Origin: Actinomycetota bacterium
GTDB lineage: Bacteria; Actinomycetota; Acidimicrobiia; Acidimicrobiales; Ilumatobacteraceae
Reading direction: 5' to 3'
Assembly (NCBI GenBank): GCA_963169665.1
Contig: CAUJET010000151.1
Span: forward strand, 1 to 50,460
Length of the DNA stretch: 50,460 nucleotides
Made by a program: the position numbers and the translations under genes. Below the pieces are notes generated by a model. It did not search any database and was not told the origin of the DNA. It was given only the letters and a program-made list of their open reading frames with translations. Of this stretch, positions 17,861 through 26,225 are shown in pieces (positions within the stretch are counted from its first letter, which is position 1; each line of letters starts with the position of its first letter).

Positions 17861-19471
17861 ATGGAGTCGTCCGCCACCGCATCCGCCGCCGCCGACCTCG
17901 CGTGGGGCGCGTTCACCGAGGACGGGCCGTGGGTCCTCGACCGCGACGCCATCCGCTGGCTGCCGCTCGCCGCCCGGCTCCGCAACGCCGCCCGCGCCGA
18001 GGTACCGGTGCTCACCAAGCCGTCGAAGGTGCCGCCGGGTGCCCGCGTCGTCACCGTGGTGCGCGAGCTCGGCACGGCCGTGGTGCCGTGGATGGTGCGC
18101 AAGAAGCGCGGCCGCTTCGCCTCGCCCGAGGCCAGCCGGGCCGACATCTCCCGTCGCCTCCGCCTCGCCGCCGAGCACCTCGGGCCCACCTACATCAAGC
18201 TCGGCCAGATCATCTCGAGCGGCGAGGGCCTCTTCCCGGCCGAGCTCGTCACCGAGTTCAAGCTCTGCCGCGACCAGGTGCCCGCCGAGCCGTTCGACGT
18301 CGTCCGCACCGTGGTCGAGAGCGACCTGGGCGGCCGCCTCGAGGACCTGTTCTCGTCGTTCGACCGCACCCCGCTCGCCGCTGCCTCGATCGCACAGGTG
18401 CACGCGGCCACGTTGCGCAGCGGCGAGGAGGTCGTGGTGAAGGTGCAGCGCCCGAGCGTGTCGCTGTTCGTCCGCAAGGACCTGCGCGTCATGGCCTGGC
18501 TCGCACCGCACCTCGTCGGCCGCATCCCCATCGCGGCACTCGCGAACCCGCCGGCCCTCGTCGAGCTCTTCGCCGAGACGATCGTCGAGGAGCTCGACTT
18601 CCGCATGGAAGCGGCGAACATGATCGACGTCGCGGCGATGCTGCACGAGCTGGGTCAGACCGGGTACGTGGTGCCCCGCCCCCACCCCTCGCTCGTGACG
18701 CGCCGGGTGCTGGTGATGCAGCGGGTGAAGGGCTTCAACTTCGACGACGTCGTCGGCATGCAGGACGCCGGCATCGACACCGAGGACGTGGTGCGCACCG
18801 CGATGGTGGCGCTGATGGAGGGCGCGATGGTCTACGGCGTGTTCCACGGCGACCTGCACGGCGGCAACCTGTTCGTGCTCGCCGATGGCCGCACCGCCCT
18901 GCTCGACTTCGGCATCGTCGGCCGCCTCACCGGTGAGCGTCGACTCGCGTTCCTGCGGATGATGCTCGCCGCCACCACCAACGACGTGCGCGGCCAGATG
19001 GCAGCCATGCGCGACCTCGGCGCCCTGCCGCCCGACACCGACCTCGAGGCGGTCATCAAGGACCTGCGCCTCGACCTGCCGCCGATCGACCCCACCACGC
19101 TCACAGGCGAGGAGCTCGTCAACGAGGTGCAGCGGGTGGTGAAGGCGCTGCTCGGCTACGGCGCCCGCATGCCCAAGGAGCTCATGCTCTACGTGAAGAA
19201 CATGGTGTTCCTCGACGGAGCGATGGCCCGACTCGCACCCGACCTCGACCTGATCGGTGAGATCGCCAAGATCTCGATGATGTTCGCCGAACGCCACGGC
19301 GAACGCCTCGGCCGCGAGCTCGGCATCGATCACACCTCGATCGAGATGAACATGGACGGGGTGAAGGCCGGCTTCGGCGTCGACGCCCACACCGACAGCC
19401 TCACCTACCGCGAGCTGCAGGCCCGCCGCGAGCTGATCAGCAAGCGCATGCGGGACCAGGTGAGCCGCTAG
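17861..19471 (+). CDS. AarF/UbiB (ABC1/ADCK) family atypical kinase
   Basis: 536 residues. It shows the family hallmarks in order: the KxGQ motif (IKLGQIISS, ~110), the Ala-rich loop that replaces the P-loop (AAASIAQVHAA, ~172), HGDLHGGN (~331) and the DFG equivalent LLDFGIVG (~348). UbiB-type proteins are atypical ATPases or kinases linked to isoprenoid-quinone biosynthesis and lipid handling at the membrane. The C-terminal region (PKELMLYVKNMVFLDGAM) is also typical. No ubiquinone or menaquinone genes are adjacent. The gene is apparently monocistronic and follows the repeat-rich intergenic region. Confidence 0.92.
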   Translation: MESSATASAAADLAWGAFTEDGPWVLDRDAIRWLPLAARLRNAARAEVPVLTKPSKVPPGARVVTVVRELGTAVVPWMVRKKRGRFASPEASRADISRRLRLAAEHLGPTYIKLGQIISSGEGLFPAELVTEFKLCRDQVPAEPFDVVRTVVESDLGGRLEDLFSSFDRTPLAAASIAQVHAATLRSGEEVVVKVQRPSVSLFVRKDLRVMAWLAPHLVGRIPIAALANPPALVELFAETIVEELDFRMEAANMIDVAAMLHELGQTGYVVPRPHPSLVTRRVLVMQRVKGFNFDDVVGMQDAGIDTEDVVRTAMVALMEGAMVYGVFHGDLHGGNLFVLADGRTALLDFGIVGRLTGERRLAFLRMMLAATTNDVRGQMAAMRDLGALPPDTDLEAVIKDLRLDLPPIDPTTLTGEELVNEVQRVVKALLGYGARMPKELMLYVKNMVFLDGAMARLAPDLDLIGEIAKISMMFAERHGERLGRELGIDHTSIEMNMDGVKAGFGVDAHTDSLTYRELQARRELISKRMRDQVSR

Positions 19472-19553
19472 CAGACCCACCTCCGAGAGCGTCGTGCGTA
19501 CCCACGACGGATTTCGCTCACGAACGGGGATGGACGCGTAGTGTCACGGGGTC

Positions 19554-20213
19554 ATGCGTCTGGTCATCGCCCGGTGCTCCGTCGACTACGCCGGTCGACT
19601 CACCGCACACCTCCCTGAAGCCGTCCGTCTCATCATGGTGAAGCACGACGGATGTGTCGCCATCCACGCCGATGGCGGCGCCTACAAGCCGCTCAACTGG
19701 ATGAACGCCCCGAACACCCTCGTCGACCACGGCGAGCACTGGACGGTCACCAACCCGAAAGGCGAGACGCTCACGATCAACCTGCACGAGGTGATCAGCG
19801 ACGTGGCCCACGAGTTCGGCGAGGACCCGGGCCTGCAGAAGGACGGCGTCGAGGCGCACCTGCAGGAACTCCTGGCCGCGTCGCCACATGCAATCGAGGA
19901 CGGGCTCACGCTCGTGCGCCGCGAGTACCCGACCGCGATCGGACCGATCGACCTCGTGTGTCGCGACACCGCCGGCCAGGTCGTCGCGATCGAGGTGAAG
20001 CGTCGAGGTGAGATCGATGGCGTCGAGCAGCTCGGCCGCTACATCGAGCGGCTCCATCTCGACTCGTCGCTCGGCGCGGTGCGCGGCGTCTTCGTCGCCC
20101 AGGTCGTGAAGCCGCAGGCGCGGGTGCTCGCCGAGGCCCGCGGGTTCCGAGTGGTCGAGGTCGACTACGACGAGCTGCGCGGGATGCGACCCGACGAACT
20201 GCGCCTGTTCTGA
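19554..20213 (+). CDS. nucS: Endonuclease NucS (EndoMS), mismatch-specific
   Basis: 219 residues. The start [20 protein letters not shown] and YKPLNWM are diagnostic of actinobacterial NucS. The C-terminal nuclease domain has the PD-(D/E)xK residues in GPIDLVCRD (Asp) and AIEVKRRGE (Glu, Lys), and the last residues (DELRLF) could serve as a sliding-clamp contact, as is known for the family. NucS cuts both strands at mismatches and replaces MutS/MutL in many Actinobacteria and Archaea. The gene is followed after 16 nt by manA on the same strand. Confidence 0.96.
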   Translation: MRLVIARCSVDYAGRLTAHLPEAVRLIMVKHDGCVAIHADGGAYKPLNWMNAPNTLVDHGEHWTVTNPKGETLTINLHEVISDVAHEFGEDPGLQKDGVEAHLQELLAASPHAIEDGLTLVRREYPTAIGPIDLVCRDTAGQVVAIEVKRRGEIDGVEQLGRYIERLHLDSSLGAVRGVFVAQVVKPQARVLAEARGFRVVEVDYDELRGMRPDELRLF

Positions 20214-20229
20214 CCCCGAACGGGCCAGA

Positions 20230-21297
20230 ATGATTCCTGTGCAGTTCGTCTCCGGTGTCATCCAGCACTACGCATGGGGTGATCCGTCGTTCATCCCATC
20301 ATTCCTCGACGTGCCGGCCGACGGCACTCCGTGGGCAGAGCTGTGGCTCGGCACACATCCCGGTGCACCCGCAACCGTCGTCAGCGGTGCCGGTCTGCGC
20401 GAGGTCACCGGCGAGTTGCCCTACCTGTTGAAGGTGCTCGCAGCGGGCGAGGCGTTGTCGTTGCAGACCCACCCGAGCCGCTCGCAGGCTGCCGCGGGGT
20501 TCGCCCGGGAAGAGGCGGCAGGCATCGGGCGCGACGCGCCCGACCGCATCTATCGCGACCAGCATCCGAAGCCCGAACTGATCTGCGCACTCACGCCGTT
20601 CGACGCGCTGTGCGGGTTCCGTCCGATCGTCGAGTCGGCCCTGTTGCTCGACGAACTCGGCCTCACTGCGCTCGCGTCGCGGCTCCGTCGCGACGGCCTG
20701 CCCGCCATGGTGCGTTCCCTGTATCGGCGGGAGATCGAGCTGGCGCCGATCGTCGACACGTGCCGCTCCCACGTGCTGACGGAGGCCCGCCTCGTGGCCC
20801 TGCTGGCCGAGCAGTATCCGGACGATGCGAGCGTCGCCGTCACGCTCCTGATGCACCGCGTGCAGCTCTCCCCCGGCGAGGCGATCTTCCTCGGACCGGG
20901 CAATCTCCACGCCTACCTCGCCGGTGCCGGCATCGAGATCATGTCAGCGAGTGACAATGTCGTCCGCGGCGGCATGACCCACAAACACGTCGATGTCGAC
21001 GAACTGCTCGAGGTGCTCGACATCCGGGCGATCGCCGACCCGCGCGTGGCGCCACACGAGGTCGAGCCGGGCCAGTGGTGCTACGACACCCCCGACACCC
21101 CGTTCCGGCTCTGGCGGTACGAGGTCGCCGGATCGTTCCGACACGTCGCCACCGGCCGCGAGTTGCTGATCTGCGCCGACGGCGCCACCGACCTCATCGC
21201 CCGCGGCCAGACCGTCGTGCTCGTGCCCGGTGAGGTCGTCGAACTCTCGGGCATCGCCACGCTGTTCCGCGTCGAAGAGACCGCCCTCGGGGCCTGA
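20230..21297 (+). CDS. manA: Mannose-6-phosphate isomerase, class I
   Basis: 355 residues, interconverting mannose-6-phosphate and fructose-6-phosphate with one zinc. The typical N-terminus (VIQHYAWGDPSFIPSFL), the metal-site pair LQTHPS (Gln, His), the Glu in HPKPELICAL and the active-site segment PGNLHAYLAGAGIEIMSASD with His are all present. GTG 20239 is an alternative start three codons in. It lies 16 nt after nucS and supplies mannose units for glycans or mycothiol-like and cell-envelope sugars; no sugar genes are adjacent. Confidence 0.94.
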   Translation: MIPVQFVSGVIQHYAWGDPSFIPSFLDVPADGTPWAELWLGTHPGAPATVVSGAGLREVTGELPYLLKVLAAGEALSLQTHPSRSQAAAGFAREEAAGIGRDAPDRIYRDQHPKPELICALTPFDALCGFRPIVESALLLDELGLTALASRLRRDGLPAMVRSLYRREIELAPIVDTCRSHVLTEARLVALLAEQYPDDASVAVTLLMHRVQLSPGEAIFLGPGNLHAYLAGAGIEIMSASDNVVRGGMTHKHVDVDELLEVLDIRAIADPRVAPHEVEPGQWCYDTPDTPFRLWRYEVAGSFRHVATGRELLICADGATDLIARGQTVVLVPGEVVELSGIATLFRVEETALGA

Positions 21298-21371
21298 TCG
21301 CGGCCTGATCGCTGGACGGATCTCCGGAGTGCGTCGGCGGCGCGTCAGCGGCGTGTCGGCGGGTCGGCGGG

Positions 21372-22145
21372 TCAGAGGCGGGTCGCGGCATCGAGCGCGA
21401 GATCGAGCAACCGTTCGCGTGCGCCGTGCTGGCGGTCCCAGTGCCGATGGTCCCACTCGGCGGCGCTCACGTCATCGCCTGCGTAGAGCAGCTGCCCGTA
21501 CACCGCACCTCGGAACGTCGCACAGGCGAACATCGCCGACGCCTCCATCTCCACGGTGATGCACCCCTGCTCGCGACGGCGCGCCACCTTCGCCACCGTC
21601 TCCCGGTACACCGCATCGGTGGTCCATGTCAGCCCACGGTCGTGGGGCACGCCGGCTGCAGAGAGGACGTCGTCGATCGCGGCGACGGCCCGAGGGTGCG
21701 GCAGCACGGCGGTGTCGGCCGGGGCGTAGTGGTAGCTGGTGCCCTCGTCGCGGATGGCGCCGGTCGGCACGATCACGTGCCCGAGGTCGAAACCAGGGCG
21801 CACGATGCCCGCTCCCCCGCAGCCGATGACGTTCGTCGCTCCGAGCGCGATCAGGTCCTCGAGCGAGCCGACCGCAGCCGGCGCACCGACCGGTGGATTG
21901 GTGAGCGCGACGTCCACACCCTCGTGTCGCACGACGTAGACGGCGTGGTCGCCGTGCTCGAACTTCACGTGGTGCACGGGATCGAGACCTTCGGTGCGAC
22001 GCCGCACCACATCACCGAACCAGCACATGACGGCCCGCTCGGGGAAGCCGAGCTGGGCCCGGTACCGCCACGGGTTGATCACCGCCTCCTGCGTCGGGTC
22101 GAACTCCAGCAGCGGGAGATCGGGCGGGATTCGGTCGGGCGTCAC
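21372..22145 (-). CDS. Nucleoside phosphorylase (PNP/UDP family)
   Basis: 257 residues starting with GTG. GCGGAGIVRPGFDLG with VIVPTGAIRDEGTS, and the C-terminal VEMEASAMFACA, are the phosphate/ribose and base-site motifs of the purine nucleoside / uridine phosphorylase superfamily, which splits nucleosides to base and ribose-1-phosphate. The VEMEASA motif (Glu-Met-Glu) binds ribose. Uridine phosphorylase or purine nucleoside phosphorylase cannot be separated by eye. It begins 12 nt after the ispG stop and may be read from the same transcript. Confidence 0.88.
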   Translation of the reverse strand: MTPDRIPPDLPLLEFDPTQEAVINPWRYRAQLGFPERAVMCWFGDVVRRRTEGLDPVHHVKFEHGDHAVYVVRHEGVDVALTNPPVGAPAAVGSLEDLIALGATNVIGCGGAGIVRPGFDLGHVIVPTGAIRDEGTSYHYAPADTAVLPHPRAVAAIDDVLSAAGVPHDRGLTWTTDAVYRETVAKVARRREQGCITVEMEASAMFACATFRGAVYGQLLYAGDDVSAAEWDHRHWDRQHGARERLLDLALDAATRL

Positions 22146-22157
22146 CGGCCCATTCGA

Positions 22158-23423
22158 TCAGCTGCCGCTGACCGTCCTGCGGATCTCGACGATCTTCTCG
22201 GTCGCATGATTGGCGTCGGCGCCCTTGTCATCGAGCAACTGCGCCCGATCCTTGGCCGCCTCGCGCTCGGCGATCGTGGTGTCGACGCGGGCGATCGCCG
22301 CGTCGGTGCCGTGCTCGTGGATGAACTCGGCCCACTCGACGAGCGCCTCCACCATGTCGGCCTCGGGCACCACGGCGACATTGCGACCCTTCACGAACAG
22401 GTGACCGCGCTTGTTGCCGGCCGCGATGCCGAGGTCGGCTTCCCGCGCCTCGCCGGGACCGTTCACCACGCAGCCCATGACGGCGACCTGCAACGGGATC
22501 TTGCGATCGCCGAAGGCCTGCATCGCCCGGTTGGCGACATCGATGACGTCGATCTCGGCGCGGCCGCAGCTCGGGCACGCGATCAGGTCGACGTTCTTGC
22601 GCTCGCGCAGCCCGAGCGCCTCGAGCAGCTGGCGGCCAGCGCGGGCCTCCTCCACCGGATCGGCGGTGAGCGAGTAGCGGATCGTGTCGCCGATGCCCTC
22701 CATGAGCAGGGTGGCGATGCCGGCCGTGGCCTTCACGAGACCAGCGGGCGGCGGGCCCGCCTCGGTGACGCCGAGGTGCAGCGGTGCGTCGGTGACCGCG
22801 CTCAGCTGGCGGTAGGCCTCCACCATCAGTGGCACGCTCGAGGCCTTCACGCTGATCTTGTAGTCGTGGAAGCCGACCTCGTCGAAGTAGGCGATCTCCT
22901 GCAGTGCACTCTCGACCATCGCTTCGGGACGGATGCCACCGTACTTCTCGTACAGCGCCGGATCGAGCGAGCCGCCGTTCACGCCGATACGGATCGGGAT
23001 GCCGCGATCCTTGGCTTCGGCGGCGACGGCCTTGATGTGCTCGGGCCTGCGGATGTTGCCCGGGTTCAACCGCAGACCGTGCACTCCGGCCTCCATCGCG
23101 GCGAGGGCCATCTTGTACTGGAGGTGGATGTCGGCGATCACGGGGATCGGCGACCGGGGCACGATCTGGGCGAGCCCCTCGGCCGCCTCGGCCTCGTTGC
23201 ACGTGCAGCGCACGATGTCGCACCCGGCGGCCGCCAGCGCGTAGATCTGCTGCAGCGTGCCCTCGACGTCGGCCGTCTTGGTGATCGTCATCGACTGCAC
23301 CGAGATCGGGGCGTCGCCGCCGACGGCGACCTTGCCGACGTGGAGCTGTCGGGTGCGGCGACGTTCGAAACCTGACACTGCTGAGGGAGAGGCCGAGGAT
23401 GCGGAAGCTGCGGACGCGTTCAC
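22158..23423 (-). CDS. ispG: 4-hydroxy-3-methylbut-2-enyl diphosphate synthase (flavodoxin)
   Basis: 421 residues. IspG (GcpE) performs the penultimate MEP-pathway step, reducing methylerythritol cyclodiphosphate with a 4Fe-4S cluster. Visible are RRRTRQLHVG at the start, VQSMTITKTADVEGT, RCTCNEAEAAEGL, LNPGNI, and the cluster motif CPSCGR (~272) with the later CVVNGPGEA. The first ~20 residues are a Ser/Ala-rich extension and the C-terminus extends about 30 charged residues beyond the usual end. It follows rseP by 78 nt; the dxr-rseP-ispG order is common in Actinobacteria. Confidence 0.96.
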   Translation of the reverse strand: MNASAASASSASPSAVSGFERRRTRQLHVGKVAVGGDAPISVQSMTITKTADVEGTLQQIYALAAAGCDIVRCTCNEAEAAEGLAQIVPRSPIPVIADIHLQYKMALAAMEAGVHGLRLNPGNIRRPEHIKAVAAEAKDRGIPIRIGVNGGSLDPALYEKYGGIRPEAMVESALQEIAYFDEVGFHDYKISVKASSVPLMVEAYRQLSAVTDAPLHLGVTEAGPPPAGLVKATAGIATLLMEGIGDTIRYSLTADPVEEARAGRQLLEALGLRERKNVDLIACPSCGRAEIDVIDVANRAMQAFGDRKIPLQVAVMGCVVNGPGEAREADLGIAAGNKRGHLFVKGRNVAVVPEADMVEALVEWAEFIHEHGTDAAIARVDTTIAEREAAKDRAQLLDDKGADANHATEKIVEIRRTVSGS

Positions 23424-23501
23424 GAGGTCCAGTCTGCCCTGGTTCGGGCCGTGTCGGGCGCCGCCGAGCGCTGCCGGACGGGGCTCAGCACGTGACTGGT
23501 G

Positions 23502-24881
23502 TCAGCCGCCGATGGGATCGACGATGTCGAGGTACAGCCCGGTGAGGAACATGAACGCGAGCAGCCCCATCATCGTCATCGCGACCGGCACCATCTTGCC
23601 GACGTCGGCGCGGTAGGGCGGTCGGCCCTTGCGGCTGCGGATGCGCTCGTAGGTGGCGATCGCGGCGTGGCCACCGTCGAACGGCAGCATCGGGAACAGG
23701 TTGATGAGCCCGACGAACACGTTCACGCCGGCGAGGAGGGCGACGATGCCGGCCAGGCCGTCCTGGTCGCCGAGGAAGCCGCTGTACCGCGACACACCGA
23801 CCACCGTGGTGGGCCGGGTGGTCAGGTCGTCCGACGAGCCCACGAGGTGTTCGAAGATGTTCACCGGGTTGAGCACCTTCACGACGCCGCCGACGGCCTG
23901 CCAGGCAGCGTCGCCGAGATCGGTGACGCTCTGTGTCATCGCGCTGCCGAGCGACAGGTCGGTCCACACGTACTCCGAGCCGCTGCCGGTGCCCATGTAG
24001 GCCTTGCCGAAGACGTCGCCGCTGTTGGGGTTGGCGCCGAGGCCGACCTCGAAGGTGAGCACCTCGCCATCGCGCTCGACGACGACCGGCACGATGTCAC
24101 CAGGCTGGCGCGACTGCACGAGCGAGACGTACTCGTCGGAGTCCGACGGTGTGACGCCGTCGAAGCTGAGGATCACGTCATCGGCTCGCAGGCCCGCCTC
24201 GGCAGCGGGGTCGCCGGCACGGACGTTCGTGATCTGCACTCGGTCGGTGCTCTCCAGCACACCCTTGGTGGCATAGAGGCCGAACAACAGGGCGATCGCG
24301 ATGATCATGTGCATCATCGATCCGGCACAGATGACGAGCATGCGGCGCGGGTAGCTCTTGTTGCGATAGGCACGGGGTTCGTCGGCGGGATCGACCTCGT
24401 CGAGGTTGTTCATGCCGATGATCCGCACGAACGCGCCGAGCGGGAGGGCACGGATGCCGTACTCGGTCTCGCCGCGGCGGAAGCTCCACAGTTTCGGGCC
24501 CATGAAAAGGAAGAACTGGGTGGCCTTCATGCCGGTCCACCGGGCGGTCACGAAGTGACCCACCTCGTGCAGGAAGATGCACACGAGCAGGCCCAGCACG
24601 AACACCAGGGCCCACGGGCTGGCGAGACCGATCAGGGCGAGCAGCACCACGATCGACACGATGCCGATGACGGCACGGGGGCCGCCTGCGAGGTCGTCGC
24701 CCTCGGGACGCTCGCTCGCACCGCCGGCCAGCATCTCGTTGCGGAACTTGAGGTAGCCGGACTCGGCCGCCGCAGGGGCGGGGAAGGCGGCCGGACGCGG
24801 CTCGGACCAGCCACCTGGCGCAACAGGCGGCGCGGACGGGTCGGGGGGCGATCCGGGGGGCGGCGGCAGGGTCTGGCTCAT
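23502..24881 (-). CDS. rseP: Site-2 zinc metalloprotease RseP (M50)
   Basis: 459 residues. A Pro-rich cytoplasmic N-terminus (~60 residues) precedes membrane segments. The zinc motif HEVGH is followed by FVTARW, and the distal LINLFPMLPFDGGH carries the third ligand. A PDZ domain occupies roughly residues 215-300 (GDPAAEAGLRADDVILSFDG). RseP cleaves anti-sigma factors or signal peptides within the membrane. The ATG overlaps the dxr stop by 4 nt, so it is translated together with dxr. About four transmembrane helices are seen. Confidence 0.95.
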   Translation of the reverse strand: MSQTLPPPPGSPPDPSAPPVAPGGWSEPRPAAFPAPAAAESGYLKFRNEMLAGGASERPEGDDLAGGPRAVIGIVSIVVLLALIGLASPWALVFVLGLLVCIFLHEVGHFVTARWTGMKATQFFLFMGPKLWSFRRGETEYGIRALPLGAFVRIIGMNNLDEVDPADEPRAYRNKSYPRRMLVICAGSMMHMIIAIALLFGLYATKGVLESTDRVQITNVRAGDPAAEAGLRADDVILSFDGVTPSDSDEYVSLVQSRQPGDIVPVVVERDGEVLTFEVGLGANPNSGDVFGKAYMGTGSGSEYVWTDLSLGSAMTQSVTDLGDAAWQAVGGVVKVLNPVNIFEHLVGSSDDLTTRPTTVVGVSRYSGFLGDQDGLAGIVALLAGVNVFVGLINLFPMLPFDGGHAAIATYERIRSRKGRPPYRADVGKMVPVAMTMMGLLAFMFLTGLYLDIVDPIGG

Positions 24882-26056
24882 GATGGGGGATCCTCTTGGC
24901 GGGATGGTCCGGCGATGACCTGGATGATCTCGGCAGCGACCTGCCGGGCGCGGCCGTCGGCGGCGACGATGTCGTCCACCGTTGCATCGGCACTCTGCTC
25001 GTAGCGCTGGAGCGATTCGTCGCAGACGTCGGCGATCTGCGGCCACCGGAGACGCCCCTCGAGAAAGGCGTCGACGGCCACTTCGTTGGACGCGCTGAGC
25101 CACGCAGGGGCGGTGCTCCCGTGCCGGCCCGCCTGATAGGCGAGCGACAGGCAGCGGAACGTCGCGATGTCGGGCGGCTCGAAGTCGAGCCGGCCGAGCT
25201 GTGACCAGTCGATGCGGCCGAACGGCGTGCCGATGCGGGCCGGATACGCCAGTGCGTACCCGATCGGGAGCCGCATGTCGGGCATCGACAGCTGCGCCAT
25301 CGTGCACCCGTCGGTGAACTCCACCATCGAGTGCACGACGCTCTGGGGATGCACGACGACCTCGATCCGGTCGAACGGGGTGCCGAACAACTCGTGGGCC
25401 TCGATCACCTCGAGCCCCTTGTTCATCAGCGTCGACGAGTCGATCGTGATCTTCGGGCCCATCTTCCACGTCGGGTGGGCGAGCGCCTGGTCGACGGTGA
25501 CCTGCTCGAGGTCGGCGAGCGTCCGGCCGCGGAACGGCCCGCCACTCGCGGTCAGCAGCACCCGCGAGACCTCGCGGTCGGTGTTCACCGACGATCGCAG
25601 GCATTGGTGCACCGCGCAGTGCTCGCTGTCCACCGGCACGAGCTCGGCGCCCGGTGTGGCCCGGAGGGGCTGCACGACGGGCCCGGCGGCGATGAGGCTC
25701 TCCTTGTTGGCGAGCGCCAGGCGACGGCCGGCGCGCAGGGTGGCGATCGTGACCGGTAGCCCGGCGAAGCCCACCACAGCGTTCACCACCACGTCGGCCG
25801 GCTCGACCAGGGCCTCCAGCTCGGCCACCACCTCGGCGAACGGCAGCGCCGCGGCGACGCGGGCCCGCTGCGATGGATCGGCGACGGCCACGACCTTCGG
25901 GCGGAACTCGAGGGCCTGCTCGATCAGCACGTCGACCGACGAGCCGACGCCGAGCGCCACGACCTCGTAGCTGCCGGCCTCGGCACGCACGACGTCGAGG
26001 GTCTGGGTCCCGACGCTGCCGCTGCTGCCGGCGATGGCGACTCGAACGGGGCTCAT
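24878..26056 (-). CDS. dxr: 1-deoxy-D-xylulose-5-phosphate reductoisomerase
   Basis: 392 residues, the committed MEP-pathway enzyme using NADPH and a divalent metal. It has the NADPH loop GSSGSVGTQTLDV, LANKESLI, the metal/substrate motif VDSEHCAVHQCL (Asp, Glu), and SSTLMNKGLEVIEAHELF with SASNEVAVDAFL near the C-terminus. I start it at MSPVRVAIAGSSG (26056), as upstream in-frame codons overlap a likely regulatory palindrome (26101-26115). It overlaps rseP by 4 nt. Confidence 0.96.
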   Translation of the reverse strand: MSPVRVAIAGSSGSVGTQTLDVVRAEAGSYEVVALGVGSSVDVLIEQALEFRPKVVAVADPSQRARVAAALPFAEVVAELEALVEPADVVVNAVVGFAGLPVTIATLRAGRRLALANKESLIAAGPVVQPLRATPGAELVPVDSEHCAVHQCLRSSVNTDREVSRVLLTASGGPFRGRTLADLEQVTVDQALAHPTWKMGPKITIDSSTLMNKGLEVIEAHELFGTPFDRIEVVVHPQSVVHSMVEFTDGCTMAQLSMPDMRLPIGYALAYPARIGTPFGRIDWSQLGRLDFEPPDIATFRCLSLAYQAGRHGSTAPAWLSASNEVAVDAFLEGRLRWPQIADVCDESLQRYEQSADATVDDIVAADGRARQVAAEIIQVIAGPSRQEDPPS

Positions 26057-26100
26057 GGGCGCCAGTCTGGCAGCGAGGGACACGTCCGCCATGTCACGCG

Positions 26101-26115
26101 ACGTGAGAGTCACGT
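26101..26115. promoter_or_regulatory. Inverted repeat ACGTGA-GAG-TCACGT upstream of dxr
   Basis: A perfect 6-bp inverted repeat with a 3-nt spacer, 45 nt before the dxr start, in the 169-nt gap behind cdsA. Its half-site (ACGTGA) is shared with the palindrome before the PEP-utiliser operon, though the spacing differs (6 nt there). It could be an operator of dxr-rseP-ispG; a coincidence is possible. Confidence 0.35.
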
Positions 26116-26225
26116 GTGGAGTCCGTCACCGCCGTCCCGATCGGATGGCCGGTCCGGCTCGGATCGCGTGCGGGTCCGACGTGGATCCTTCGTTTGGGGG
26201 GCGCAGGTGGCCCGATGGCTCGCGG

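Noticed and set aside
17078..19480. 800-codon minus-strand frame joining the cupin to sequence opposite the AarF kinase
   Set aside because: Only the last 160 codons are cupin; the rest is antisense to the kinase and crosses the 11-bp repeat array.
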